This document shows positions 33,860 to 42,299 of a stretch of 64,000 bases of DNA, in pieces (within the stretch, counting starts at the first letter, position 1; every line of letters starts with the position of its first letter). Made by a program: the position numbers and the translations under genes. Below the pieces are notes generated by a model. It was not told the DNA's origin. It did not search any database and worked only from the letters and a program-made list of their open reading frames with translations. The stretch is from Streptococcus porci DSM 23759 (GTDB lineage: Bacteria; Bacillota; Bacilli; Lactobacillales; Streptococcaceae): NCBI RefSeq assembly GCF_000423765.1, contig NZ_KE384090.1, forward strand, positions 62,001 through 126,000, read 5' to 3'.

Positions 33860-33894
33860 AAACAAAAATCTCACTCTCATGATATTGAGAGCGA
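33860..33894 (-). terminator. Terminator after the DUF805 gene
   Basis: On the minus strand CTCGCTCTCA pairs with TGAGAGTGAG (one G-U) and is followed by ATTTTTGTTTT. Confidence 0.8.
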
Positions 33895-33937
33895 GGTGGT
33901 TAAACAGTCTTTTGAAACCATAAGGGTAACTTCTCTA

Positions 33938-34421
33938 TCAAAAATCAAGCTGTTTTTCTGGTTCTACTTTACTTGGTTGCACCAAAAGAACTAATCGAGC
34001 AATATTGCAACCCAAAAAAATAAGCCAGCCAAAGAAAGGAATAATGCTCACAAGCATTCCTAGATTAAGAAAGATAAAAGCCCAACTGAGACCTGCGTCA
34101 CGGTAACGACGAACTTCCAAAGCCAAGTTAGGAATTAAAGTCACCAAAAACCAAATCAGACTAATAAGAGCAATCGGCGCTATTGAGCTTATCATAGACA
34201 AGGCAAAAGTCAAGCTCTCTTCGTCAGTCATATAGTCCAGAGCCGTCGGATTGGATAGAAAATAGCTTAAAATCTCGAAATAGAAGCGAAAAAAACCAAC
34301 AATAGATAAAGGGAAGGCTAATCAAAACATTACAAAGCACAACCCACCAAAAATCAGAGCGACTAGATTTCCCTTCAAAATTCGTAAAATTAATCCAATA
34401 GTTTTTATAAGCTTGAAACAT
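33938..34421 (-). pseudogene. DUF805 membrane protein, frameshifted
   Basis: Two overlapping frames together make one DUF805 protein. The first (34421 down) gives MFQAYKNYWINFTNFEGKSSRSDFWW and the start of a membrane helix, then runs into out-of-frame sequence ending at 34224. The second frame, read from about 34304 down, gives VGFFRFYFEILSYF and continues through the conserved RRYRDAGLSW motif and two more helices to 33938. One extra base between about 34285 and 34310, perhaps in the run of seven A, explains the break. A TGATATAAT extended -10 and AAGGAG precede the first ATG. A sequencing error is possible. Confidence 0.75.
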
Positions 34422-34487
34422 GATATACTCCTTTTAAAACACTTAATTTATTATATCACATTTGACAAAAAGATGCCTTTTCTCCCC

Positions 34488-35429
34488 TTAAGCTTTCGAA
34501 ATCGTCACTTGAGTTCCTACTTCGACCTGACTTGTCACACTGATGGCAAGCTCCAACTGATCAAGGACTTGTTTGGTCATATAAAGTCCAAAACCAGAGG
34601 CTTTTTGATGCTCATGACCATTGTAACCTGTAAAGCCTTCATCAAAAAGACGAGGTAGGTCTTCCGGCAAAATACCAATCCCCTGATCGGCTATGGTGAG
34701 GCTACCTTTCTTTAGAGTGACAGTAATTTTCCCACCTTCTGTGCTGTATTTGATAGCATTATCGAGAATTTGAGAAAGGGCAAAACTCAACCATTTTTTA
34801 TCTGATTTAAGTTGCCACTCCCCAACAACTTCAATGGACAGATTTTTATGAAAAAAGAGAATCCGATATTTTTTAATCAAATCTTTCATCAGAGCACTGA
34901 CAGAAACCTCTTCAAAGCGGAAATCATCCTGCTGATCTCTGAATTTCAGATAAGTCAAAAGGGTTTCCAAATAACGTTCTAAGCGTAAAACCTGCTGATT
35001 AACATGGTCAGGATTGAGCTGCTTGGTCTGTGCCATGAGAGAAATAGCTGACAGGGGTACCTTAATCTGATGAGCCCACATTTTTATCAAATCTTGTTGG
35101 CGAGCTGCCTGATTTTGAGCTAAAAAGACCTCCTGTCTTGCTACATCATCACGGGCCGATAGCACATTTTGATAGGCGACATCAAGCGGACTGGTCAGCT
35201 CTGCTATTTCTTCCAAAAATCTAAAATCGCTCAAGAGTTGCATTTGCTTCCGAAAACTTAAAAAATGCCAAAGGAAAAAAGGGGCAAGGAGAAGCACGTT
35301 AAAGAGAAAGGCCATACCAAAGTAGTTCATCGGCAGGTGATATAAGCGGAAAGAAAGCAAAAATCCTGCTGAGAGAAGGGTGATAATCAAATACCACATT
35401 CCGTATTGTCTAAGATATTTTCTAATCAT
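34488..35429 (-). CDS. Intramembrane-sensing histidine kinase, BceS-like
   Basis: The 313-residue kinase has two N-terminal membrane helices (about 11-30 and 37-57) with almost no external loop, the hallmark of Bce-type kinases that sense through their ABC transporter. The H-box is MWAHQIKVPLSAI with His120, the N-box FALSQILDNAIKYS, and the G-box IADQGIGILPEDL. It overlaps the response regulator by 4 nt. The downstream partner is inferred to be the adjacent Bce-type transporter. Confidence 0.9.
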   Translation of the reverse strand: MIRKYLRQYGMWYLIITLLSAGFLLSFRLYHLPMNYFGMAFLFNVLLLAPFFLWHFLSFRKQMQLLSDFRFLEEIAELTSPLDVAYQNVLSARDDVARQEVFLAQNQAARQQDLIKMWAHQIKVPLSAISLMAQTKQLNPDHVNQQVLRLERYLETLLTYLKFRDQQDDFRFEEVSVSALMKDLIKKYRILFFHKNLSIEVVGEWQLKSDKKWLSFALSQILDNAIKYSTEGGKITVTLKKGSLTIADQGIGILPEDLPRLFDEGFTGYNGHEHQKASGFGLYMTKQVLDQLELAISVTSQVEVGTQVTISKA

Positions 35430-36088
35430 TTGAGTAAATAGCCGACTCCTCTCACCGTATGAATATAATCAAAGCCCAGAACTGCCACCTTCTTACGCAG
35501 GCGTGTCATATTAACGTTTAGAGTATTCTGATCAATAAATTCATCGCTCTCCCATAGCTTCTCCAAAATAATATCCTTACTGACCACTTGGTCTTTATGG
35601 GAAAAAAGCAGAGCTAGAATTTTATTTTCAGTCGGCGACAGCTGGATTTGGTCAGTCGCAGAAGCAAGTATACCGTCACGGCTTAGCTGAAAATTCTTAA
35701 AAATTAGCTCCTCGCTCGTAAACTGATGGGCACGGCGCAAAAAAGCAGCAATTTTGGCATCTAAAAGACTAACCGAAAATGGTTTGGCGATATAATCATC
35801 CCCACCCATATCAAGTGCCATAACCATGTTCATCTCGTCATCGCTAGAGGAGATAAAAATAATGGGTACAGTCGATGTTTTGCGAATCTCTGTTGTCCAA
35901 TAATAGCCATTAAAATAAGGCAGAGTGATGTCCATCAAAATCAAATCAGGTTTGACATCTTCCACCTCCTGCTTGACCGCACGAAAATTTGAAGCACTAA
36001 AAACCTGATAGGTCTGCCCCAAATGGCCTTTCAAAAGAGACACAATGGTCTCATCATCTTCAACTATGAAAACTTTATCCTTGTTCAT
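35426..36088 (-). CDS. OmpR-family response regulator, BceR-like
   Basis: A 220-residue regulator with an N-terminal receiver domain (acidic pair EDDE at 10-13, phospho-acceptor Asp53 in LILMDITLPYFNG, conserved Lys in DDYIAKPFS) and a C-terminal winged helix (LSPTENKILALLF ... YIHTVRGVGYLL). The ATG at 36088 follows GGAAGG. It probably controls the adjacent transporter through the TNACA-N4-TGTAA site at 39584. It is transcribed separately from the transporter, since a terminator and repeat lie between them. Confidence 0.92.
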   Translation of the reverse strand: MNKDKVFIVEDDETIVSLLKGHLGQTYQVFSASNFRAVKQEVEDVKPDLILMDITLPYFNGYYWTTEIRKTSTVPIIFISSSDDEMNMVMALDMGGDDYIAKPFSVSLLDAKIAAFLRRAHQFTSEELIFKNFQLSRDGILASATDQIQLSPTENKILALLFSHKDQVVSKDIILEKLWESDEFIDQNTLNVNMTRLRKKVAVLGFDYIHTVRGVGYLLK

Positions 36089-36322
36089 ACGACCTTCCAA
36101 ATAATTTAATCTTTTATAGTGGCTCAGTTATAGTCATTTTAGTGTTTTCTTCTCAAGAAATCAAGGGAGAGTGAGATAAAAATCGGTAAATCGGCTTTCC
36201 TGCCGATTGCGATTTTGTCGTTCCACCTCTACACAGGTGATTAGAACGGTCACTATCCATTGTCTAACAAGGGAGGAGAACTTCCAATCAACCATTGCAC
36301 CAAAGTGCTTATCTGCAATAAT

Positions 36323-36407
36323 ATAGACATTTGAATTGACTTTGATACATGGTCCCTTTCGGCTTGACATACGCTTGCACTCCCTGCCCTCACTTCCTTG
36401 TCTGAAA
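36323..36407 (-). repeat. Intergenic repeat, copy A
   Basis: Read on the minus strand, this stretch resembles 57791-57876 over about 85 nt: both begin TTTCAGACAA, contain CAAGCCGAAAG then a GAC-ATG-ATCA pattern, and reach AATTCAAATG followed by CTAT. By eye about three quarters of positions match. It is non-coding and of unknown family. Confidence 0.65.
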
Positions 36408-36426
36408 TCTAATTCATTCGACCATA

Positions 36427-36455
36427 TTAAAAGGCTGAGACATTCGTCTCAACCT
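36427..36455 (-). terminator. Terminator of the ABC transporter operon
   Basis: On the minus strand AGGTTGAGAC pairs with GTCTCAGCCT (with a G-U) across a 4-nt loop and is followed by TTTT. Confidence 0.8.
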
Positions 36456-36463
36456 CCTCTCAC

Positions 36464-38434
36464 TTATCTTTCCACTAACTTGTAGTAGGTGCGACTAGTC
36501 GCCTTGTAAATACCGAAATATGCGATAGCAATGACTAGCATCGTCATTCCGGCAACCAGGTAAACGAGATTACTACTCGTTACCCCAAAGAAGAGAAGCA
36601 TTTGTCTTAGCATTGGTATAGCTATCAAGTAGTGGAGTGCTGCAAACCCCAAAGGCATGAAGAAGACGAGAAGAACTTGTGAAGAAATAGTCTTTTTAAC
36701 ACCTTCTTTTGACATACCAACTTCTTGGAGAATTTTGTAGGACTTTTTATCCTCCTGCCCTTCAGAGTACTGCTTGTAGTAGATAATCAAAGCTGCGCCT
36801 AGCATGAAAGAAATCCCCAAAAGAACACCTGTAAAGAGCATACCACCGAACATGGCATAACCTTCATCAAGATAGGCTTGACGCGTTTGAACATATCCGA
36901 GTTCCTCCCCGTTGCCATCTAAAAATGCTTGACCATCTACCAATCCCAACGCTTTTCTCTGATCTTCTGTAGCATCAAAGATGACAGAATAGGTTTGTTG
37001 TATCGTTGTCATTTTTTCTGTAACTTCTGAAAAAGCATTCTTTAACCCCTCAGCAGTTTGCACATCAGAAACAACTAAGATAGCTCCGTTAAAAAGAGTA
37101 GTAACATCAGGCTGCTTAGCTGTCTTGAGATTGTCGACAATATCAAATTTCTGACCTATCAAGGTCATTTTCTTGTAATGACTTTTTCCATTTTGTGTGT
37201 AAAAGAGAGCCTGATTTTCTGTTAATTGAGGAATATTATTTCCTAATTTTCTGAAATCATCCTGTGTCATCACTATAAGAAAAGCCAGTTGTGCCGTTGG
37301 TTTAAGTGCCTCTTCTTTTGTGACGGTTATCACATCTGAATTTGTTAGTGGAACTGGGATAAGGCTACTTGTGTAAGAAATAACATTTGCATCTTGCCCC
37401 AAAACCTCCCGAATACGACTTTCTGCTGCTTTTCCACCTGTTTCATAGTTTTCAGCTTGACCAGAAACCTTAACTTCCTTAGGGAATGAAGTGTCTGCTA
37501 GATTTTTGGTATTGGCATAGAGCGCTGCCGTTGTACCAATAGAGACAAAGGCCATGACCGCTAGAAGGGTAATGGATGCTAGCCCAGTTGCGTTAGCTTT
37601 CATACGGAAAATCATCTGGCTAGTTGTGATAAAGTTTCTAGGTTGGTAGAAATAAGCTTTGTTGCTCCGCTTTTTCTTTAAATACCAAGCCATAAAACTG
37701 ATATAAAAGAGATAGGTCCCTAAAATAACAAGAATGACTGCCACAAAGAAATACATAATCACGGTAAAGGCAGAAAGTTTTTTTGAGTAAAGCGAAATAC
37801 CGTAACCACCACCTAAGAAGAGCAGGCTAAGCAAGGCTAGAACCATATTGCCTTGAGGTTCTTTCTCACCTTTTTCACTACTTTTGAATAAAGCCAGAGG
37901 AGAAGTTTGTCTAATTTGGCGTAAACCAGACAAGGCTAAAACAAAGAAAATCCCTGCAAATAGAATAATGTTTAAAATAAAGCCAAGTGGGGACAACGTC
38001 AAAATCAATTTATCGTAATTAATGATATTCACAAAAATCAGATAAAGCAGATTGGCAAAAATACCAGAAAAAACAGAACCTAGAACGATAAGAAAGAGAA
38101 AGATTATTCCTAATTCCAAAATGGATACAAAACCAACTTGTTTTTTATTCATCCCTAGGATATTATAGAGACCAAATTCTTTGCTACGCTGCTTAAGGAG
38201 AACATTATAACTATAAATCTCCATAATCGTAGACAAAATAGCTAGTACGAAAATACCTAGCGGTAAGATAATCATTGCTGTCCCCATGCTATCTGCCATT
38301 GGACTTGTCAAGATGAGAAAAATCGCACACGTAAAGCTGTAAAGCACAAAAGATGCCAACATAAAGGGAGCATAGGCTCTCTTGGAAGCTTTGATATTAT
38401 TCCAAGCAAGTTTTAAATAAAACATGCTACTCAC
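36464..38434 (-). CDS. Bce-type ABC transporter permease (FtsX family)
   Basis: The 656-residue permease has ten predicted membrane segments in the BceB pattern: one N-terminal helix, three more by about 170, further helices to about 310, a large extracellular domain of about 200 residues (roughly 310-520), and a final helix group. BceB-type permeases work with a dedicated ATPase to protect against cell-wall-targeting peptides such as bacitracin or lantibiotics and also activate the kinase. It overlaps the ATPase gene by 8 nt. The antibiotic recognised is unknown. Confidence 0.9.
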   Translation of the reverse strand: MSSMFYLKLAWNNIKASKRAYAPFMLASFVLYSFTCAIFLILTSPMADSMGTAMIILPLGIFVLAILSTIMEIYSYNVLLKQRSKEFGLYNILGMNKKQVGFVSILELGIIFLFLIVLGSVFSGIFANLLYLIFVNIINYDKLILTLSPLGFILNIILFAGIFFVLALSGLRQIRQTSPLALFKSSEKGEKEPQGNMVLALLSLLFLGGGYGISLYSKKLSAFTVIMYFFVAVILVILGTYLFYISFMAWYLKKKRSNKAYFYQPRNFITTSQMIFRMKANATGLASITLLAVMAFVSIGTTAALYANTKNLADTSFPKEVKVSGQAENYETGGKAAESRIREVLGQDANVISYTSSLIPVPLTNSDVITVTKEEALKPTAQLAFLIVMTQDDFRKLGNNIPQLTENQALFYTQNGKSHYKKMTLIGQKFDIVDNLKTAKQPDVTTLFNGAILVVSDVQTAEGLKNAFSEVTEKMTTIQQTYSVIFDATEDQRKALGLVDGQAFLDGNGEELGYVQTRQAYLDEGYAMFGGMLFTGVLLGISFMLGAALIIYYKQYSEGQEDKKSYKILQEVGMSKEGVKKTISSQVLLVFFMPLGFAALHYLIAIPMLRQMLLFFGVTSSNLVYLVAGMTMLVIAIAYFGIYKATSRTYYKLVER

Positions 38435-39179
38435 CTCCTAACAGGGCAGACATGGCCAGAGAAATCTCTCGGTTAAAATCACTTGCTGTACGCTCCCCAC
38501 GATAAAGTTGGTGGAAAATACGACCATCCTTGATAAAGAGAACTCGTTTGGCGTGGCTGGCTGCATTGGCTGAGTGTGTTACCATGAGAATCGTTTGACC
38601 TGTGTCATTGATGCTTTCAAAAAGTTTCAACAAATCTTCCGAATTTTTATAGTCCAGCGCTGCTGTTGGCTCGTCAGCTAATAAGAGCTGAGGCTGTGTA
38701 ATCAAGGCGCGTGCAATGGCAACGCGCTGCTTTTGCCCACCAGAAAGCTCAAATGGACGTTTATTAAGCAAGGTATCAATTCTTAGACGGCTTGCTAGAG
38801 CCTGCAAGCGAGTTTCCATCTCCTTATAAGGTTTTCTATCCAACACCAGAGGTAGAAAAATATTGTCCTTGATAGATAGGGTATCTAAAAGGTTGAAGTC
38901 CTGAAAAACAAAGCCCAAATTTTTAAGACGATAGCTGGCAAGCTTGCCTTCCTTGATTTTAGTGATGTCCTCGCCATTCAAGATAACTTGGCCCTTAGTC
39001 GGCTTATCCAACGTGGCAAGAATATTAAGCAGGGTCGTTTTCCCTGAACCAGATTCTCCCATAATGGCGATAAATTCACCCTTTTCAACCTTAAAATCCA
39101 CGTCTTGTAAAGCACGAGTCTCCTCTTTTGAAAAACGGGTACGATAAACTTTTTCTAAATGATTGATTTGTAAAAACAT
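38427..39179 (-). CDS. Bce-type ABC transporter ATPase
   Basis: The 250-residue ATPase has Walker A GESGSGKT at 41-48, signature ELSGGQKQRVAIARAL, Walker B LLLADEPTAALD and the switch His in MVTHSANAA. It belongs to the MacB/LolD/BceA type that pairs with FtsX-like permeases. The ATG at 39179 follows GAAAGGA and is preferred over an in-frame start 36 nt upstream. It directly precedes the permease gene. Confidence 0.93.
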   Translation of the reverse strand: MFLQINHLEKVYRTRFSKEETRALQDVDFKVEKGEFIAIMGESGSGKTTLLNILATLDKPTKGQVILNGEDITKIKEGKLASYRLKNLGFVFQDFNLLDTLSIKDNIFLPLVLDRKPYKEMETRLQALASRLRIDTLLNKRPFELSGGQKQRVAIARALITQPQLLLADEPTAALDYKNSEDLLKLFESINDTGQTILMVTHSANAASHAKRVLFIKDGRIFHQLYRGERTASDFNREISLAMSALLGGE

Positions 39180-39283
39180 GATATTTTCCTTTCTTCGTAA
39201 ATGACTGTCTGTCACTTTCTAAACTTTTCTGTGCTCTTTCAATTATAACTTACTTCATCCATTCTGTGAGGTAGCAAATCAAC

Positions 39284-39379
39284 TTAAGTTGCTCTGCTTT
39301 TTTTACCAACAAAACCAGCCGCAAGAACTGAAACAAAAATCAGACCCAAAATCATCACTCCGTAACCAATCTTACTCAT
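39284..39379 (-). CDS. 31-residue single-helix membrane peptide
   Basis: A tiny gene between the Bce-type ATPase and another small gene. The product has a short polar start (MSKIGYG), one hydrophobic helix (VMILGLIFVSVLAAGFV) and a basic tail (GKKSRAT). GTGAGGAAACTG before the ATG gives a usable ribosome site. It is too short for most gene callers. I know no family for it. It may be an accessory or regulatory peptide of the transporter. Moderate confidence that it is translated. Confidence 0.55.
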   Translation of the reverse strand: MSKIGYGVMILGLIFVSVLAAGFVGKKSRAT

Positions 39380-39387
39380 CAGTTTCC

Positions 39388-39504
39388 TCACTTTCTAGCT
39401 TTATAGATAAACACCACCAGTAGAATAAGACCTACCAAGACTCCTAAACCTAAAAAACTTCCACCGTAAAACTCAAAAGTTCCTTTAATCGCTTCTAGTG
39501 ACAT
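39388..39504 (-). CDS. 38-residue single-helix membrane peptide
   Basis: The first gene of the transporter transcript. The product has an amphipathic start (MSLEAIKGTFEFYGG), one membrane helix rich in Gly, Leu and Val (SFLGLGVLVGLILLVVFIY) and a basic end (KARK). GAAAGGAAG precedes the ATG at good distance. It is followed after 8 nt by the 31-residue gene and then the ATPase. No family is recognised. The strong ribosome site and operon position argue that it is real. Confidence 0.6.
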   Translation of the reverse strand: MSLEAIKGTFEFYGGSFLGLGVLVGLILLVVFIYKARK

Positions 39505-39583
39505 CTTTTTAGCTTCCTTTCTTTTGATATTTTTATTTTACAGAAAAATGGCAGAGCTAAACTTACAATACCGAGCTTAAAGC

Positions 39584-39597
39584 TTACAAAATTGTAA
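39584..39597. promoter_or_regulatory. BceR-type operator TNACA-N4-TGTAA
   Basis: TTACA-AAAT-TGTAA is an exact match to the binding motif described for BceR-like regulators, within the longer perfect arms CTTACAA/TTGTAAG (39583-39598). A half site CTTACAAT lies 21 bp away (39562-39569). On the minus strand the site is upstream of a weak -10 TAAAAT for the small peptides and transporter. On the plus strand it overlaps the -35 of the PASTA gene. Confidence 0.65.
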
Positions 39598-39611
39598 GAC
39601 TTTGATATAAT
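39584..39611 (+). promoter_or_regulatory. Promoter of the PASTA-protein gene
   Basis: TTACAA (39584-39589) and TATAAT (39606-39611) are 16 bp apart and end 28 nt before the chosen start codon. The -35 coincides with the BceR-type operator, so regulator binding could repress this gene. Confidence 0.55.
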
Positions 39612-39638
39612 GAAACAAAAAAGAAAATGGAATTTACT

Positions 39639-40118
39639 ATGGTTAAAAAACTTGGAAAATTACTGGGGACTGTGGGCAACCTCTTGGCTATTCCAGACGC
39701 CATTGACACTATTAAACATGTGACAGACAAGGCTAGTCCCGTCATTGAAAAGGAATTAGATCGCAGGCATGCGCATCAAAAATCTCTCATTCAACTAGAT
39801 AATGTTCGCGATGTTCCTATTGATTATGCACAAGCACTCTTGGAAAAACGTGGCTTCACTGTCTTACCTATATCAGCCAAACCACACCCCAAATATGCTA
39901 AGGAACGCCCCATGGAGGTTGTTGCCATGCACCCTCGCGCAGGTAAATATCAGCCTAAAACCTTGGTAAAACTCTACTTTGTCACTGAAGACATCATTTC
40001 AGAAAGTCAAAAACTTAAAGCCGCTTCTCATCAGCAAATGGCTAGCCTCCAAAAAAAAGTGACCAAACCACTAGATTCACTCAAAACAGTCAAATTACCT
40101 GTTCGTAAGAAACGATAA
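39639..40118 (+). CDS. Small cytosolic PASTA-domain protein
   Basis: A 159-residue protein with a PASTA-like domain at about 48-115 (VRDVPIDYAQALLEKRGFTV ... MHPRAGKYQPKTLVKLYFV). It lacks a signal peptide or clear membrane helix, although the N-terminus (KKLGKLLGTVGNLLAIP) is amphipathic. PASTA domains usually bind peptidoglycan outside the cell, so a cytosolic one is of unknown role. The C-terminus is strongly basic. The start could also be the ATG at 39627; neither has a strong ribosome site. Confidence 0.75.
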   Translation: MVKKLGKLLGTVGNLLAIPDAIDTIKHVTDKASPVIEKELDRRHAHQKSLIQLDNVRDVPIDYAQALLEKRGFTVLPISAKPHPKYAKERPMEVVAMHPRAGKYQPKTLVKLYFVTEDIISESQKLKAASHQQMASLQKKVTKPLDSLKTVKLPVRKKR

Positions 40119-40166
40119 AAAAATCCTAGACCTACAGCCCAAAAGGAATGCTGGTCTAGGATTTTT
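40117..40166. terminator. Bidirectional terminator between PASTA and CHAP genes
   Basis: A long stem (AAAAAATCCTAGACC with GGTCTAGGATTTTT) has A/T tracts on both sides and serves both convergent genes. Confidence 0.85.
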
Positions 40167-40201
40167 AAATCACTTGAAAAAGAGTAGGAGAATCAAAACT
40201 T

Positions 40202-40305
40202 ATACTCAATGAAAATCAAAAGTAGCCTAGGAAACGAAGCCGACGATAGAACTTGAGTTCATCAAGACAAGTTGACAACGGATAATTTTGATTTTCGAAG
40301 AGTAT
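40202..40305. repeat. RUP-like small mobile repeat
   Basis: This 104-bp element has terminal inverted repeats: ATACTCAATGAAAATCAAAA at the left, and the right end reads ATACTCTTCGAAAATCAAAA on the other strand (about 17 of 20 match), flanked by TA. The ends and size match the streptococcal RUP (repeat unit of pneumococcus) type, which is thought to be mobilised by an insertion-sequence transposase. Its right end touches the stop codon of the CHAP gene. Confidence 0.75.
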
Positions 40306-42218
40306 TAGTCTACCTGAACGTATCGGCGAGCTCCCGAGTAAGAAATATAAGAAATCCATTGTTTTCCTTCTGCAATGAGAACCTTGTCATAATTCACAGT
40401 TTGTCCTTTACTGTAGGTGGCTAGAGTTGTACTTGTAGACTTAGCCTCGCCCTTGACAGGAGAAGATTTGGTAAAGGTATAGACACCTGATGCTGGAAGA
40501 GTTATTCGAGGAGCTAAGGTTACTGTTTTGGCAGAATTGCTAACATAAAAACGTTGTCCCTCCACAGGTTGGTAATAGAGATGAGCGTGGTAGAGTCCAC
40601 GACTATTTTTATGTCTGGAGGCGTTAATTGTTACCTTATAGGTCCCATCTGCTTGTTTTGCTGGCTTATACCAAACAAGATCATCCTGTCCTCCAGTTTC
40701 TGACCATACTGGAACCTGAACTTCCTTTAGGTTGGTATGACTGACATTGGAGACGATAATATCGAAACTGCCCTTACTATCATTTTTATTGGTAATGGTA
40801 ATCGTTCCAGTCGTTGGTGATGGGGTCTGATTGGTTGCTGTAGTTGGTAAATTTGCAGTTGCTTTTGTCACATAAGTCTTCTTACCATCGTTTGCTTGGT
40901 AATAAAGGTGAGCATGATAGACACCACGATCATTCTTATGTTTGGCAACATCAACCGTCACTTTATAAGTTCCAGATCCCTGTTTTGTCGCCTTATACCA
41001 GATAATATCATCCTGCCCTGCATTTTCTGACCAAACGGGAAGCAAGACTTCCTTTAGATTCGTATGGCCAACATTAGAAATGATGACATCAAAAGTTCCT
41101 GTGCTATTATTCTGGTTGGCAATTTTCAGATTACCTGTTGTCGGAACCGTTAAGGCCTCTACGGCAATGTACCTACGATTCCCAGCATAAGAAAGATAAG
41201 AAATCCATCTGTAACCATCTGCTTCTACTACCTTATCATAGTGAACAGACTGTCCCGCTTCATAGTGAGCTAATTCAGGACTGGATTGCTTAGCCTCCGC
41301 CCGAATAATCGATTTTTTTGAGAAAACATAGGTTCCGCTCGTTGCTAAACTAGATTGCTTTATGGAGGTCGCAGTTGGTTGAGGAGTGACAGATCCAGTC
41401 ACATCCTTGAAGTGGATAAAGCCCTCTACCTCGCTAATGTTAATCGTTCGTTTATTATAGCAATGATTGTATCCGTAATTGTATTCCTCAATGGTCACAG
41501 AGTCCCCTGACACGGCTGCCACCCATGCGACATGGCATCCGCTCCACCAAGCGACTGAACCAACCGCAGGAGTTTTATTGACCGCATAGCCTTCGCGCTT
41601 TGCGCGTGGCCCCCAAGCATCAGCATTTCCATACGCCCCTGGAATGGTAAAACCATTGACCGAGGACAGACGATAAGCTACAAAAGAAACGCATTCTCGA
41701 TTATAGAGACGCCAAGGGTCAATGAGTGAATCAGGTGTGGCATTTTTCAAGTACGCAGGATAATCATCACCAATAATAGCTGAATAATTCAGCTTTGGGG
41801 CTACTGTTTGCTGCACGTTCTGTGTCGTAACTGCACTGGATGTAACTGTTGTTTTTGAAGTTTTAGCAGTAGTAGCTGGCTTTGGAGCACTTTTAGTGAT
41901 AATTGATTCTGCTGGTATGCTCTTAGAAGTGTTGCCTCCTTGTGAAACAATAGCTGGTGTCCTTTCCTTAGTTTCCACAGGCTTAACTGTGACAACTGTT
42001 TCGGGTTTCGTAGTCTTCGCTTCACTACTAATAGTAGTAGCCGTTGTCTCTGCCGTAGTTACTTGTGTTGCCAGACTGCTCGTCACCTCAGACACAGTTG
42101 TTGTCTCATCAGCTGAGACCTGACCAGCTATCAAAAACATCCCTAGTAGGACAGACGAAGCCCCCACCGCACACTTACGGATTGAAAAACGTTGGACAGT
42201 TTGCATTCCTTTTTGCAT
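40305..42218 (-). CDS. Secreted CHAP-domain murein hydrolase with Bsp-like and SH3 repeats
   Basis: A 637-residue exported protein. A YSIRK-type signal (FSIRKCAVGASSVLLGMF) ends near Ala36. A Thr/Ser-rich linker runs to about 145, then a CHAP amidase/endopeptidase domain at 150-275 with Cys in NRECVSFVAYRLSS and His in CHVAWVAAV. SH3-like domains near 290-360 and 580-637 flank two GBS-Bsp-like repeats (FDVIISNVGHTNLKEV, FDIIVSNVSHTNLKEV). There is no LPXTG, so it probably binds the wall through its repeats. AAGGAG precedes the first ATG. Confidence 0.9.
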   Translation of the reverse strand: MQKGMQTVQRFSIRKCAVGASSVLLGMFLIAGQVSADETTTVSEVTSSLATQVTTAETTATTISSEAKTTKPETVVTVKPVETKERTPAIVSQGGNTSKSIPAESIITKSAPKPATTAKTSKTTVTSSAVTTQNVQQTVAPKLNYSAIIGDDYPAYLKNATPDSLIDPWRLYNRECVSFVAYRLSSVNGFTIPGAYGNADAWGPRAKREGYAVNKTPAVGSVAWWSGCHVAWVAAVSGDSVTIEEYNYGYNHCYNKRTINISEVEGFIHFKDVTGSVTPQPTATSIKQSSLATSGTYVFSKKSIIRAEAKQSSPELAHYEAGQSVHYDKVVEADGYRWISYLSYAGNRRYIAVEALTVPTTGNLKIANQNNSTGTFDVIISNVGHTNLKEVLLPVWSENAGQDDIIWYKATKQGSGTYKVTVDVAKHKNDRGVYHAHLYYQANDGKKTYVTKATANLPTTATNQTPSPTTGTITITNKNDSKGSFDIIVSNVSHTNLKEVQVPVWSETGGQDDLVWYKPAKQADGTYKVTINASRHKNSRGLYHAHLYYQPVEGQRFYVSNSAKTVTLAPRITLPASGVYTFTKSSPVKGEAKSTSTTLATYSKGQTVNYDKVLIAEGKQWISYISYSGARRYVQVD

Positions 42219-42299
42219 TCACTAACTCCTTGTTAAAAATAATCTTTCAGGCCTGTAACTAACTATTCGGAAGAGGGAGAGAAAGTTGCTAATGAACAC

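Larger units (their letters stand above)
36089..36463. other. Gene-free region between the regulator and the transporter
   Basis: This 375-bp stretch holds the transporter terminator (36427-36455), an intergenic repeat copy (36323-36407), a second minus-strand hairpin at 36181-36214 followed by TTTT, and the regulator promoter region (TTGAGA followed by TATAAC at about 18 bp on the minus strand). A 69-codon open frame at 36161-36370 crosses the repeat and shows no protein family resemblance. Confidence 0.6.

Noticed and set aside
34224..34421. A separate 65-residue gene before the DUF805 gene
   Set aside because: Its first half is the missing DUF805 N-terminus and its second half is out-of-frame translation, so it is part of a frameshifted gene.
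36161..36370. 69-codon open frame on the minus strand
   Set aside because: It crosses the intergenic repeat and a hairpin, has no convincing ribosome site and no recognisable protein pattern.
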